Positions 41,301 through 56,300 are shown, counted from the stretch's first letter. The stretch: DNA of 64,000 bases from Fasciolopsis buskii (GCA_008360955.1 LUCM01004836.1:34993-98992); one strand, 5' to 3'. The notes: a model not told the origin generated them from the sequence alone. Numbers and translations are program-made.

Positions 41301-44300
41301 GTAGGAGGTGATTTCCATAGACATGTTGATCACGGAAGGAACTGTTTATATGATGTCATAATCCGGATACAAGCTGAATATCGTTTTATGTGAACAATTA
41401 ACCAAATAATGCAATGTCAGCTTATAGACTGATTTACTCATCTATGATTAAAATTAAAAACAGGAAAACTTTCAGCATTCAGCAATCAAAACCAAATGCA
41501 TAGCTACAATTCAAACAGGCAGCTTAATTATTTCAGCGCTCGCACAAGCTTCATTGCATTTTTCTAATTTAATAATGTCTAAATCGGACTATACCGTACG
41601 TCTTCTGAATATCTTGCTGACTAAGGCAGCGATTTTATGACACCCATCATCGCAGTCTTGAACACTTTCATACCCAAGCTCGTTAATATTCAGCAATACC
41701 AAATTAGCATTTGTGTAATAAGCAGGTTCATGAAGAAAGCTTAGTGAGTGCTATTCATGGTCACGTAAACGCCGCTCCTGGTTATGCCGATTTCTCGTAT
41801 TTATTTATTGCTATCCACCTAACCGACTAATATTTTAGCTCCCACTTGGCTTCGGTATGGCCACATCAATTCGTCTGGGACAATTCTTGGGAGCAGGATC
41901 TTCCCTGGGTCCGCGGTCGGTGTTGTCTGTGGCCTTAGTCACTTTGTGTAAGTTTGATCCGGTTCAATTAATCGAGCGGGGAAAATTCATGCTTTTTTCC
42001 AGGGTGCACATCGGTGGGATTCATCATTTTTCTTGTGACACTGCGTTGGTATATCCCTAAAATATTCACCTCCGATGAGTAAGTTATTTGGATTTATTGG
42101 ATCTGTCCTCTTTTGTTTAGTTCTGTCATAGAAACCAGTGTGTATTGAAATTTTGGTTGCTTCATTTCCACAACCAATCGATACCGCGCTAAAGAACTAA
42201 ACACGTATGATCCGGAGTTTGCAGAAATTTGCAAACAAATACACTATATGCCCGCTAGATTCTTGCGCGAGAATGCGTCATGAGCAGCCTTATTTTTGTT
42301 AACCCATACGTCTTTATGTATCAACCTATTTTGTTATGGTCGTAAGAAATGTTATCCGCATAAACTGTAGATCTGGGTCGGTGTTAGTGACATACATGAA
42401 AAAAGCGTTTTTTTATCCAAACGTTTAGTAAATATATGCATATATATATACAGACGTATATATGCATATATAATGTATAATCCGTCGCACCTAAGTCCTG
42501 AACCCTTGCATCCCAACCGCAATCCGCTTGTACTGCCACTTTGCCGTCATTGCTGTCCAGGCTAAATAGAACTACCGAGCTGAATTTGCTCACATTTCAT
42601 CCTCCACGACATCCAACAGTTCCCAGTCGGGTCCCTCACACCAAGTCAGGACAAATCCAGAACATGAGTGCTCATGCTCCTTAGCCTGTTGCACGTCCGA
42701 CATTTTCATGTAGGGCTCACTGTTACCTGTGAGTAGAATGTGAGAATTGCGAATTCTACGACTGGCTGGTTGGCTTACAATACAAGAGGAAGCCCCATAG
42801 CCAAGTGACAAAGCAGCAGACCTTGTGAGGAACGCTCAGTCACGAATCAGTTTGATGGTCCTAATTTTAAAAGTGAAGAGAGAGACTGTAGGCGGTTTGG
42901 ATAATGGGCGGTGTTTCAAAGTTTCCCATAGAGAAATTAAGGAAGACCGAGAGGGAGAGAGATGCCACCCATTAGATTAAAAATTGGCAAAATCGGCCAT
43001 ACCTTTGTGTGAGGGATGTACAGAGGAATGTTAGAAGCAAGGCAGCACATGAATCAAGTTACGAAAAAAGGAAAACAGTAGATCGACGATGAGACAACCC
43101 ACCGACGATGGGTTGGTGAATATCAGATTGGATGTCAATGTAAGGTCGTCGCCCATGCAATGAATCTGATCAAGTAGATGAAGAGAAGCGGAGAAATATC
43201 CATCTCGGACAGGGCTGAAGAACTGAACCCCGAGGTACAGCTGAGGTTTGTGCAAAAAGGGGGAGTGGGTAAGAGTAAAAATGAATTTCTGACGCAAACC
43301 AGACAATCAGCTTTGCACGCAACACCATGTGCTAGTTGAGATATGGTAGAGATCGTGTATAGCCCACAGCTCGTAAGTTAATCAGCAAGAGCGATGGACT
43401 CCGTAGAGCACAGATTTGTTGAAACAAAACATATATAGGATATATGAATGTTTTCTAGAGTTTTAAAACGTCGCAGTCAAAGTGTTTATGGAACTAGCAG
43501 GAGTAGGGTTGTTCAAAATCCTCATCTAGAGGTACATCGAAGAAATTGTGGTAACGGTCATTGTTGGCACCACCAGGGATGGTGTGACGAGCAAGAGAAC
43601 GATAGATCATAGACCAATGGCAAAGAAGGAGGAAAGATTGAATTTATTGAACCGAAGACTGCTAGTATCGGAACGAGGAAGATATGCCCATATAAAGAGT
43701 CTTAGGAAGTACCAGATGCCACATGAAACTGCAAAAATAGAAACTTGTCAAATCAGACAAGACTACTAAACCTACTGACCGCATTTAATGTCCACGATAA
43801 GCGAGCCAGAGGAAACAGGACGTGGTTACTTTTTCCGATTAATTTACTTAGACAACTCGTTCGAAGTTCTTGAAGATTTCCAGTAGAACGTGACTGTTGG
43901 AATACATAATGATGGTCGCTTAGTAGTCTTTTACATTAGACAATCTGTCACGATTCGTCTGTAGCTAGTAGTTCTAAGTACTTTCCAAAACGTGGGCATT
44001 GCAAGAATTGCGCATTGGTTTCTCCGGTAAGTTAAATCACTGCATTCAGCAGTAAGTTAAATTTCGGTGTTTTTCCAGGGGACGGATGGGCGAAAAGTCG
44101 GGAAACCCTTAGTGGATCTTCGTGGTGCTAACATGACGTGTCAGAAAGTGACTGGTGGAAGCACGGCAACTGGGTTCAACTCAGGATTTTATCTTGGGGC
44201 TCACAAAGAAAATGATTAAAGGCAAACTGGAGTTCAGGATTATCTGAAGACGGCTTTGATAGGGAACCAAACGGTTTAGCTATCAGTGACGGAGGACAGC

Positions 44301-47300
44301 AAGCGCAAGAATTTTCAGTGAATGAAACTATGGCTTTATGGCCAGCCTGTATAGCATTCTGACCTGCATGAGTCGGTGGTGCAAAGCAGGAGTGAACAAT
44401 CGGCATAACTGGCGTTAGCTGGTAGGTTCAAGAGACCAACATGATCACATGTGTGATTGAACCACTCGGGATATCCTAGGAAACTGAAGAACAAGAAGAT
44501 GCATCCCTAGAATAACAAGTTCAATAATTTCGTAGTCTGGCACGCAATCATTCGAGTTGAAGCTGCAGGCTTTCTAAGGTTCGGAAACCACTAATTCGAT
44601 AAAATCTTTCTAGTTAGCTGTAAAACAAAGTCGAATTTATTATTCATTAGGTGGTAGAGTGCTCGTGTCGGTAACTTTTGTGAACTGTTCAAAAACCCAA
44701 TGCGCCCATGTGACAATAGAGAGCAGAATGGAAAAGCTTGAATAAAGAGAAGGGGTGGAAGTAGGAATAAGATGGAGAGTACGGACAAGGTCGCCAGACC
44801 GATCAACTTCACATCTGGAGAGGTTAATTAGGTGTTGTAATTTATTGACCAAAACAAACCATTTGCCTTGTCGCCTCATGACCGAAATGCCCAGACCATC
44901 CCAATTCATCCACTGAAGTTCCCTAGGAAAGTGCCATGACTGTTGGAATTTGCCACAAGTAAACATGTGGAAATGGTTTAGTCACCGCTGCTGGGAATGC
45001 CATAAGCAACACGGGAGAAACGAGTGAAATAAATTCTTTTGAGTTTCAAGTTCATGAGATAAAAGTAAAGTCAAGATTAAGTTCCTTTCTGCTGGCACAT
45101 AACTTTTACCAATTATACGGATACCTCGTTTGAGAAAAAGAACGTTGGAAAGTGTACTTGGGGAACTGCAAGAAGTTGTTCAAATAAGGCACTCTTGAGT
45201 TTCAGACAAAACCAGGGCAAGAGGAAAAGACCGCATAAACTGGTAAACAGTATCAGTGTTTCAGCTCACTCCGCGAATGCTGGTGAGGGTGATGAGTTCT
45301 TGCCAGCTTTGCGAGTGCCCACAGAGGAGAGAAAACTAACGGGGTAGGATTGTTTATTATCGTGGTTTTGGTGAGAAAAAGCCGAGATCTGTGATCCGGA
45401 GACTTGTATCGGTGAACCATATATGTCCGCGGTCGTCCGTCGGTTAGTATGATTCGTTCATTCCAGCAATGGGGAACAGAGGAATGGAATTGTTTCTGTG
45501 GATTTAGGTCTGAGTGAACAAAACGCTGGCAATGCGCCGACCTTAGTTCACACACTTTTTGTTACTGATATGTGCCTACTACTAATTTTAGATTATTCAG
45601 TTGTGAATTTTATCTCATTTAAGCGAGTTGGATTATTTGCGTAATGTTTCAGCTGGGGTTCCTAACTAGAGAACTGTCCCGGTCCATATTTATCCTTCCA
45701 CTCTTATTCGTTGGTCTCGTTTTAAGTTCCGCTTCTTAGATTTCCGTTTGGCAGCTTTAAATGCAGAACTTAGCCTGCAGGATCTTTCAATTTATTTAAA
45801 GTCTGACGGTACTGCACTTAACGATAGAACAGCCGCTAGGCGTTGTTGGTATTCTCCGCATAATTATTTTAATCGCTGTGCAGAGTTACTCTTAAATCGG
45901 CGCGTTGATTATCCTCCCATTCGTCACCGGATCATCTCGTCAGCATTACGCTTGTGTTCCCGCATTCAACCATAGACGAAGTGCTAAATTATTGGTTATT
46001 TTTAGGGTGACTTTTCTTGAGTTGCTTATAAGAGATATTAGAAACACTGAACAATAAGGGTGAAAATAGAACCATCGTGTGAGAAATTTAATCAACTTCA
46101 TTCTACTGCTGTCCATTCTACGGGATTATGAAGAAGTGTAAACCGTACACCCAACTACCGTTTGTTCTATCGGTCACAAAGCAATCGATCAGTCTTCTCA
46201 GTTCCACGACACCACTCGGTGTATTAGTCAACCTGCATTCTTTTGCCTGCATACTATGAGATGGTTGGCAAAAGATACGCACATCGATAGAACATCCGAG
46301 CAAACTGGTGGCGTGGGTCACGTTAGCGTTTGCACCAACCCTGGAACATTCTGCGGATGTCCTAAAACTGACCGATTATGTGGTTTATACTTGCATTTCA
46401 GTTCTGTGGAAGAAAGTTTTAGTGTGTAAAATATAAGCTTTATTTCATCCATGCCAATTGCTGCTTAATTCACGCGAATATAGTATAGTTATTAAAGTTG
46501 AAAGTAGTCAGCCATCGAAACAATTTGAGTTTCAACAAGCTGTTTTCTAATTGTCAACCAATTTCCACGGTATCGATGTCCTAGCATCTTCCACTTGCAA
46601 TCACTTTTGGGTGTAGATAGATTAGTACTTGAAAATCGCTCATCTCGGCGCAATAATTTTGATGTGTCAAGTGCCAAGGGAGAGTGCACTGAGTTCCATC
46701 ACCCGGGTGTTCACTAGCAAATACTCAATGGAATATTTTACTCAACCTCTCAGTCTCTGTGCACATGGCATTCACGTTCATCGAAACGGTAGCATATACG
46801 TTGGGTAGCCTGCAACGTCAAATGATTGGCTCAACGAAAGTATCATTGGATTGGTCCGGAAAGTCTCACAGTCTGCGTTTGTGAGAACTAAATAGGGGAA
46901 ACAAACGTGATTTCCACCTTGCCCCCCTGCCTGACATAACTAAAAACAAAGTCCTGAATAAGAGTTGTATTGAGCGGAATTCAATATTTCTTGCCCCGTT
47001 TTATGGATGCCATGCATAGTTATTAGAGTTGACTTATTCAGTGCTTGGGATAATTTTGAGTGTTAACCCAGGGTGAACTGAGTCCTCGTGAACTGATTTT
47101 GCGCGTGCGAAACTGAGTTACGCTGATGAAGTCCAAACAGTTTCGTCTTGATCAAAGTATGACGGTTAAACTTCAACACAGCGGAAAAGTATGTTATGAC
47201 ACACTAAAAACACAACTAAATGTAAATGCAGTTTGTGCAAGTCTGATTAGGAATGAGTGAAAAAACCTCACTTCCCAATTAACATTTTAATCTAATTTCA

Positions 47301-50300
47301 CGTTATATTTTGATTTAGATTAATTGCTTCAAAAATTAACTGCTTTGCTTCCAAGCCCAATAGCTTTATCGAAATCCCCGCGTGCTTGCTAATGCCTCGT
47401 AGATGATTTGTCAGAAGACATTCCTCAAGTGAAAACACACATGGATTTATCAAAGAATAAGTATATCAGTACTTCAAATCATTTTAAACTTGCTTTCTGT
47501 CAAATTAGTCATTTGAATTGTCCAATCAAACCCTCGGCTGATTTATTCTCAAATTTGAGATTTTATGGGAATCTACTAATGCTAGGAGTTTAAATCCCAT
47601 GGTGATTCTCCAGGAAGATTTTTCTGTGGGCAAGGCGAACCAATCTAACAAACTATCGGGCATGAGATTGCCCGACTGCGCATACCTGAAGCCTGGCAAT
47701 GACGGCAAAACTACTGGTACGATCAGGTTACTTAAGGAACGACTCATTTTTACTGTATCGTGCCCCCTCAGCTCATCTTTAAAGCTCACTCGATTGCCCA
47801 AATTATTGGCATTCAGATTGCTTGTTATGTGCGTATGTCATACTCGCCCACGCAGGTACCTACTGGCAAACGTAGTTTAGCGGTAATCCAGTTCGGGTGA
47901 TTAACAAACAGCAAAACAAGAAAACCACTTCAGAGTTGATCACGACAAACAAATTGCTCTGCCAAGCACATCTTCAGGGACGCCGTTTCATCGATTTGTT
48001 CTAAAACTGGTCCTAATTTGGTGATAGAAGCCAAAACCTAGCTTCATTGTAGTTCGGCCGATGAAACAAGTCGGCGAAACAAACTTATAGTCAGGGTGTC
48101 ATTTCGCTAAAACTGGTCAACACCTGTGGAATATATTCAACCAACGAATCAAGAGAATAAGCCACGACATGATTTTTCACTCTCATCGGTCACGTAAATT
48201 GTGCACCCTTCACAACAGTTCAAATCCCCGCAGAACTCCAATATTGATCATATGAGAATATTTTTTATCACCCTTTAGTGTTTCTGAAAACTCCTCCCTT
48301 TCATTGGTTTCGCGGTTGGTCTTGGTAAGGTCATCCTTATCCGCAGTGCGACCTAATTCAGATACATCTGAATACCATCACGCAATTATGACTACATTTG
48401 GGGTAACTTCATTTTAACCTTATTAAGCCATAGCAATTATTCCTAACTCATCCGACAGAATATCGACGTATTTCTATTTCTAATCTTTATTTTTTTTAAT
48501 TTTCCGCTTCAGGAGTGTCATTGAATTGTCCGCCAAGCTGTTGCCACTGGTAGCTGCGTTCCAAATTTTTGATGGAACTGTGGTAAGTATATAGATGCTA
48601 AGCCATGTGAACTTTGCGAAGCAGGCAAAATCTCCTTCCATCGGTATTCACTGGCAGTAAACCCGGATGTTTATTTCTACCTCCTGTCCATTCCGCTTAG
48701 GGCGTATGCAGTGGAGCAATCCGGGGGGCCGGTTTGCAACTCATTGGGGCGGCCGTATGTTTCGTCACGCTGTACGTGTTTGGTGCCACTACGGGTTTGT
48801 GCATGGTGTTCTTGGCCGGATTCGGTCTAGATGGTAAGGTGTAGCTTACCTAAAGCTGCGGAAATCACCGCGTGTAGCAGAATCCGCTATTTTGCTTACT
48901 CTACTTTTCGAGAATGTTTTTGAAATTTTCTTTATTTCCTGTACGATTTATTTTAACAAATCAATGAAAACAATTGCCACAAATTGTAAATTTGATGATT
49001 CATGTTGTTAATTTGTTGGTCAACTGCTTTGCTTCATCCTCACATTGTTTATTGTGTTGGCTGATTTAACATCAAAACATCGTAATACAGGAGATATTTC
49101 GGCGCGTTCGTTTGCGGACCAGTTTTTCGATCCAGTTTTAACGAAAGCTTGGGAGCAGTTGGATGCGAAAAGATTGAGGACAGTTTCCCGCAAATTCCCA
49201 CTTCACGATTAATTGGAAAAAACAAACAGTAAAGAGGCATCTTCGAATTATCCCCACCGCTCTCCGTGGGCGAGTTAATGATGCCAAAACAAACAAACAT
49301 ATTCCAATAACAAAAATACTGCAGAGAAACCCAGGTCGGCAGCTTGAAAATCAGAGGAGACTCTCTGAACATCCGGAAGAACTTGCATTGTTCATGGCAA
49401 AAAAGAAAAACAGCTGGAATCAAGGCCTCATCACACAATCCAAGGGGTCTTCTCATTGTCAGCACTGTTTGATATACAAAGGGCCAGGCAAAATGAAATA
49501 AATATTCTGAAAACGAAGGTGACAGGTAAAAACCACACCCTCTCTTCGTCGTGGAAAAGACGAGGGAACTTTATCAGTAGGCCGATGTAACTGGATGAAA
49601 ATTTTCGGGATCTTGCATGCTTGGTTATTTAAAGGACCTCTCACGGTACGGGCTTGGTCAGATATGGCAGCACGTTGAATTTGACAAAGAATGAAGTGAT
49701 TTCGAACCTAGCCACTGCAGTTTCTGCCTTCTTGGTATGCTTAAAAAATGGAAGCTCCTCCTGAAAATTTGTCGGTCAAATTGTGCGAAAAGCTATTATA
49801 TTTGCATACCAACGTGCACGACTTAATAATAAAGGGCAATCAGTTTTCTGCAAAAGATGCTATGGCAAACCAACTGCAATTTCGAAAGATTATGATTTGC
49901 TTTATTGTTTTGCATTGTGTTTGACGAAAACGTACAACCTTAGATCGATAATTCTGCTACTAATCTCAGTTGACAGTAAAGCTCGACGAGATCGGTAGTT
50001 ACTGAAATTCTGCATGATTTTCTGTATTTAAGCCAGACGGAGAATTGAGAATTTCATGAAGCATTGTAAATTTTGTACGCAAATGCAATAACACTGTTTT
50101 GTTTCTAACGGGAACTCAAGGTGTATATGTTCTAAAACGCATTTGGAAAATGTCCCGTTTGCTTCCCGACCTAGATAATATTATACTTGTTCCTGGCATC
50201 CGTAGTTTACAAGTGCTGTTTTGTACCCTTTTCCGTTCACAAGGTCTTTGGGTTGGACTAACTCTGGGTACGGTGACTGAGGGTCTGGCCTATTGTATTA

Positions 50301-53300
50301 TTACGCAGTGCATCAACTGGGAAAAGCAAGTTCAATTGGTAAGCTACAGACGTGATACGTAATGGACAGTGGTCATGGAAACTTGCAAATTTCCATTCTC
50401 GATTATCCTGTATTGTGAATAGACGAGTTAAATGAAACCAATATCTGGTATACAAAGACATTTCCTTGACTCCGAGCTAGAATTTTTCCCTTCCCTTCTG
50501 ACTTTACCTTTAATTTCTATGTAAGTATCGAGTAAGACGTGTCTCATTGTGAGATTGCATGATCAATAAAGAAAAATGATCCATCTTTCAAGTGGCCTGG
50601 TAAGAAGAGGACATTCAAGCCGACTGGCTCAGTGTAGCATCTCAACAAATGTTTCGTTCACTTGCAGAGATCGCCACACGAGGTTTGTGCCCAATTACCG
50701 ACACACAGTTTCAAAGCCAGTCATGCGCACCGGTGCACACTCAGCGAACATGGAATCTAAAGCACTGCAGCAACAGTCAACGATGTATTTGTCTAAGTGG
50801 CAGTGTCCTAAGTGATTCTTTAAGTTCACTTAGTTACCAAACTAATGGCCAAATTTCTATAATTTTAGCCACCTACCCAGGCTTGTGCAATTCGAATTAG
50901 TATTACTTCACTACTTTGGTCATTAGGCGACAACTTATCGTGCCCAAATGCCTAAGTTACCTTCGGCTTCGTAATGAGAGCTTTCTATCCGAAACGGTCT
51001 ACTCTTTATATTTTGTCAACTGGATTAGAGTATCCTGTCTTTGATATTCCATTATTACTCTCTATTGCCTAGAAAACCCTGAAAGCGATCAATTCGCATA
51101 GCTCGCAAATGCGCTCCATGAATGCCGGTTTAAAACAGTTTCTGAGATCCTCTAGCCGCTGTTACCCGGGTTGGATACCACATCTCATCTAGTGAGACCT
51201 TATGTGATCCTATGCCACTCCGAGAGTCAGGATCCAGGCTACCGGTTCCCCTCCCCTTCCTTTGTGTAGTATCCTTTAGTGGTTATGGGACTTCTCTTTC
51301 ACTGCACTCACGCTTCAAGCAAGTCGCAAAATCACGGATGAGTTGCACGTGGATATGCATACGAAGGAAATTCGTTAGCCATTTCTACAAAACTCTTCAC
51401 AAAGTCTACTCCCTAAGGATGGGCTATTGATGAGACCTTAAGGTGACGTCACTTTATGTCGGCAAGTAGTACTTGAAATGTATAATGTCATTAAACCACG
51501 AGGGTGATAATGCAAGATGTTTTTGGGTGCATCAGCAAACACACCAGTCGATCTGGCCCTCTACTCACAATCGTATCTCATTCACTAGCGACCGACTTTA
51601 TATCCTTAGCTTTTCTTCCCTAAACCACTTTGCTAAGATGCATATCTGTCATCGTTCAGGTTTCAATTTAACTGTGTGCTATCGCGATAAGGTACGAGCC
51701 GTTCGTTTACCTCACAGCTAAGGCGCATACGCCTTGTTTAAACTGCATAAATGACAATAGTGAGTTTGCAATGGGTATCTTTTCAGAAGCTTATTACATT
51801 CCGGTCAGTCGAAAAAAGAGCTCATAAACCAACTCGTGATAAATTTAAAGTAGCTTTCATCTAGCTCCACTGATGAAATGACCACTTGAGAATGTAACCG
51901 TAGACCGTTCATCGGACTAATATACCATGCAAACCACAGTGTGAGTCAGAGGTAATAGGACTACGTCGAAACCTAAGTGGATGTGGCTGGGACCACTGGG
52001 CTTTGGATGGAAACCACAGTTTGTACACCATTTTCGCCCAGTTGAAAATCTAAATTTTTTGTCAGTCGATCCGTCCACTGGAAGTGTATCATCCAAGAAA
52101 TGAGAAAGAATGAATCACGTAGATTTATTTAGGGATAACTGTGAGCGCGGTAAAATGTGATTTTTACCAGGATAACATAGTATATAATTGGGAGTTAATC
52201 ACAGTCTCGTCAAAAACATTTTCTCAGGTGACCTTATATAGTTTCTCATTTCACAGTTCACAAATCACATTGCGACTTTCGGCTGAACTAAAACATTGCA
52301 TAATCCCACGCTTAAGAATGACGAATATACCAAAATAAATTAGTGAGTTCCCCAAAAGCAAGAGATCCATCGGCCTTGCTCTCGATTAAATCTATTGACT
52401 GCATTTCACGGAACTCAGCTGATCAGTACTGCGAGATCATTTTCACATGGTCACACTTTCGAGACCACAAACGCCCGGGAATCACCCCACATGGCAATAC
52501 TCACTTGACCCCAGCTCCCTCCCCTGATAGTTTCGTTTATCAAAGAAAAAGAATTAAATTTAGAAAAGAATTGTGCTTAATTCATTATTTTATCTCTTGG
52601 TTCGATGTAAGTTGGCCATTTCCACTTAATGAGACTAAACTAATAATGTTGAATATTTCCGGTGAAACACTCAGGTGACTGTCAGTCGATGATGTGTGCT
52701 ACGGACGATATGAATTTGCTTCCTAAGTAGATGCTCATCTGTAGCTGCATATTTGCCAACAGTTTCACCTAAACATTCACTTTCTGCCTTTATCTCTTGC
52801 ACAGGCAATGGAACGCACCAGGAAGGCTTTCGAGAACCAATCAAGAGCAGCGCAATCGACCAGTGATCTTGTCAGTCCAATTTTGTCAGACAGCAACTAC
52901 GAGATAAGAACAAGTAAGTGAACGTTCGGAAACGTCAGATGCAACTTCACTTTGTTCTACTTTTTCCGTTACGTTGACTGATACGCAAATATCAGTCCTT
53001 TTTTCGAATTTTATTCCCAGGCACATTGGTTGTCAGGTTTCTCGATCTGCGGAGAATCTCCATGAATCAAAATCCACTCCTGCATTGCATTGAAATTCAA
53101 ACTTGCTTATGTACGCTCAAATCAAAAGTTAGATTAAGGAGGCTAATATATAAATGTTTACAATCCTGTCAGGAGTCACTAGTAGGGTTTATTCATCATA
53201 ATCCAACTGGAGTAAACGGCTTCGTCGTAGAACGAGCCAGGCACTCGTTTTGCGAGCATGCGCAAAACATGTCCCAACCACTTAAACCTATTCTGATTCA

Positions 53301-56300
53301 AAACCTGTTCTGAAGACTGGACCTTGGGACCCAATACCCTACGCCCAACCTCAGAGTTATCGCGAAAATTCTCCCATCATACTCTTTCAATACTACGAAG
53401 ACAACGGTGTTCAAACACCAAAACTGCTCGCATATCTCCTCTCAACGGTCATGTTTCGAAGTTTTAGAGTAGTACCGAAGTCACTGCTGCCATGTATACT
53501 CGACCTTTGATCGATAAGCGCACGTCACGGCGATGCTACAGGTACCTCAAATTAGCAAATGCCGATCAGACCTTCTGTTTGGACGAATACACTTCTTCGG
53601 ATATACTAACACTAGGTGAGATACACCTACCGAATTAACTAAACCTATCCACCTCGGCCAGTTATCCCCTTTCGGAAACTGATTTGTGAACACCGAGTGT
53701 CCTCGTTGACATCCATAACCCCAAAACGGAGAGCAGAAAGAGTGGGAAAGAATGGGTTTGACGATTCCATTCAGGAAAATAGTCGCTAAACAAACAGTAC
53801 ACGAAGGATGTCAACTACTTTTACTTTCCGTAATAGTTGCATGAAGCCGGGAAGTACTAATATCTACGCGCCTCCGAAAATGTGCTGCTCTTCGAAATAG
53901 GATTCACGAATGATGCTAGATCACTGTCAGGCTGGTAACTATGCTACTGACTGTCTGATACAGTCAGCATAAAACGACCGTCCAGAATTAATCCCGTGTT
54001 AGTTGATTTATATCGACTCAGGTTATGCTGTGCTTTGTTGATAAACAGTTGTCAGAAGTGCAACTGAACATACACATAAACCAGCATACTCGTGCGCACA
54101 CGCTTACATACATGTATAATAGCGCACTCGAAATAGTCTAGTCAAATGCGTCTTATAAAGTGACAATTCAAAATGCGAGGCAATGTGACCAGACCGTTAT
54201 CTGTATGATTACAAATGGTAAACGACGGTTAAGCTGCTGGACATTTTAAGCAATCTGGCAAAACTTTTCAATGACAGATGTCTTCGGCATCTCTCAAGTA
54301 GTCCATGATGATTCCCACAAAATGCTTCATGTTCGCTGTTGAACAGTAAAAACTATTGCCTGAATCTTTTTCCTAGTCATGAGAAACAAACACACTTCAG
54401 CCTTGACCATCTACTTGATGAAGGAGCTGTTTGAAATTTGATTTGAAATAAAACCGGACGAAACACCTTCAGATTACCTCAAAACTTAGCGTGACCAACT
54501 GAGAAGAACACTGTTTGCAAATGGAATTTATTCTAACAGCAATGTTTACCCTTGTTTATTCATCAACAAGAAAATATGTACCATCTCAAGAGATAGCTGA
54601 GGTCGATTTCTCATATGATAGTATTTACCTTATCCATTAGTCATTCCGATTAATACATATACTATTACACGGCATTTTCTTTCCCATCCCTACAATCCCC
54701 ACCACCAGATGGCTTTCACCAGCATTGTGTATGTATCTCACAAAATCGATGCAGCGAATACCAAAATGGAAACATGAACAAGATGCTGATTTTCAAACGT
54801 GTCCTCTTCATCATCATCATGTTGGCTGTATTAATCTTAAGCATTTGTTGTCGACTTCTCATACCTTGGTCCAAGGTTTTGGGAACATTTTGCGTTTTGC
54901 CCGACGGAATATTCTATATTGTGAATGCTACCAATGTGCGCGACAACTGTACATTAGTAAGTATGTAGACTTCAAACATCCAAAGGGGAAACTTCCGTTA
55001 AACATCAGATCTGGAATTCATTTCAAATTTTCACCAATTCCCGCTTCACTGATTTAGTTACATGCGTCTGAGTTATTTACACGTACACAATCCGCCTTTC
55101 ATGGCGATCTTTCGCTCAGGGACAATTCATCATCTATCATCTGTTTGAACAGATTGGGCAAAATTATGATAGAAATACATCAACGTGTTCTCCATTCAAA
55201 CATCATCATTTGAAGAAATGTGCAATGTCTACACAGAAAGTGAATGACAGACGGAAAGTTGTGGTTGTTGTCCGACTCATTCAGGCTACAGCCAGTTTGT
55301 TTCTTCTTCCCCCTGTTCCACTCTTGCTTATGTTTTACATCCTTTGTTTTATTTATGACAACTGTGGCTACACATTCACCTAAACAACCATGTGCAGACA
55401 ACCTCCCACTTTAAATGAACTAATCTCAATAAATCGACTGGCATTTCATGTTTTGGTTGTTCGATAGCACCGAATTGTTAGTAGATAAGGCCAATGAACA
55501 AGCCATGAAAAGAACGGGAAATTCTCCCCGTACAAGAAAAAAAAACAAATTATACACTCAATGACAGAGGTGTTCGTTTGCTATGAGTTCATGATGTTTG
55601 TGTGCAGTTCAGTACAAGTAAGACCAGTTCAGTTCAATTAGGTGGAAACCCAGTTCTCTTACACTTTGATTTTTCTGTTCGTACCTCTGCTTCGACTCTA
55701 GTTAGTATACGGCAACCTCTCAAGGTACCAAAACAGCTGATAACGAACGTCTCCAGCCACAATGTCATTTGTATTTGCTTAACTTGTTCAGATGCTGACG
55801 TGATGAGTAAATATCTACTATATCATACGTATATTTGATGGGGTCGTGAAGGCAAACAGTGTCCTATTTCGCTTTAAATGGTCAAAATGCGACGCTATTT
55901 TTCACTCTCCTACTCACAAAGCAGTTACTGAGTCAGCCGTCCACAAGATTTTCGTGAAGGTCCCTTTAGCCTCACGAACCTGACCACGAGTACAACTTCA
56001 TATCCACCTATACATTGTACTGGTCAAGTCGGTTTATCTGACTAGGCCTCATTAGACGAACAATTGTGATTCGTTTGATCGGTTAAAACCAATTCCGCGT
56101 AGTTTCACCCGATGTAGTTGAACAAATGGGAAAAACTTGTCAGAATGATTATATAGTTGTTAGAATTCATTTCTCGTCTTTATTATCACTCGACAATCTC
56201 TTGAAAGTCCACAATTGGTCGCCCTGGAAAGACCTATTCAGAAATAGCAAAAGGACGGATGCCAAATGAATTAGGCGTTGATAACCGCTTTTCTAATCAA

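Larger units (their letters stand above)
42079..48512 (+). other. MATE intron 13 with degraded repeats
   Basis: A 6.4-kb intron. Holds the TATATGCA repeat, the possible antisense RT remnant (43.03-43.33 kb, perhaps to 45.55 kb) and the unassigned segment at 45740-45975. Nothing recognised in 46-48.5 kb. Confidence 0.6.

Noticed and set aside
47120..47160. CTGATGAAGTCC resembling a hammerhead 5' box
   Set aside because: No GAAA box follows at the right distance; the downstream TTTCGTC is in the wrong sense.
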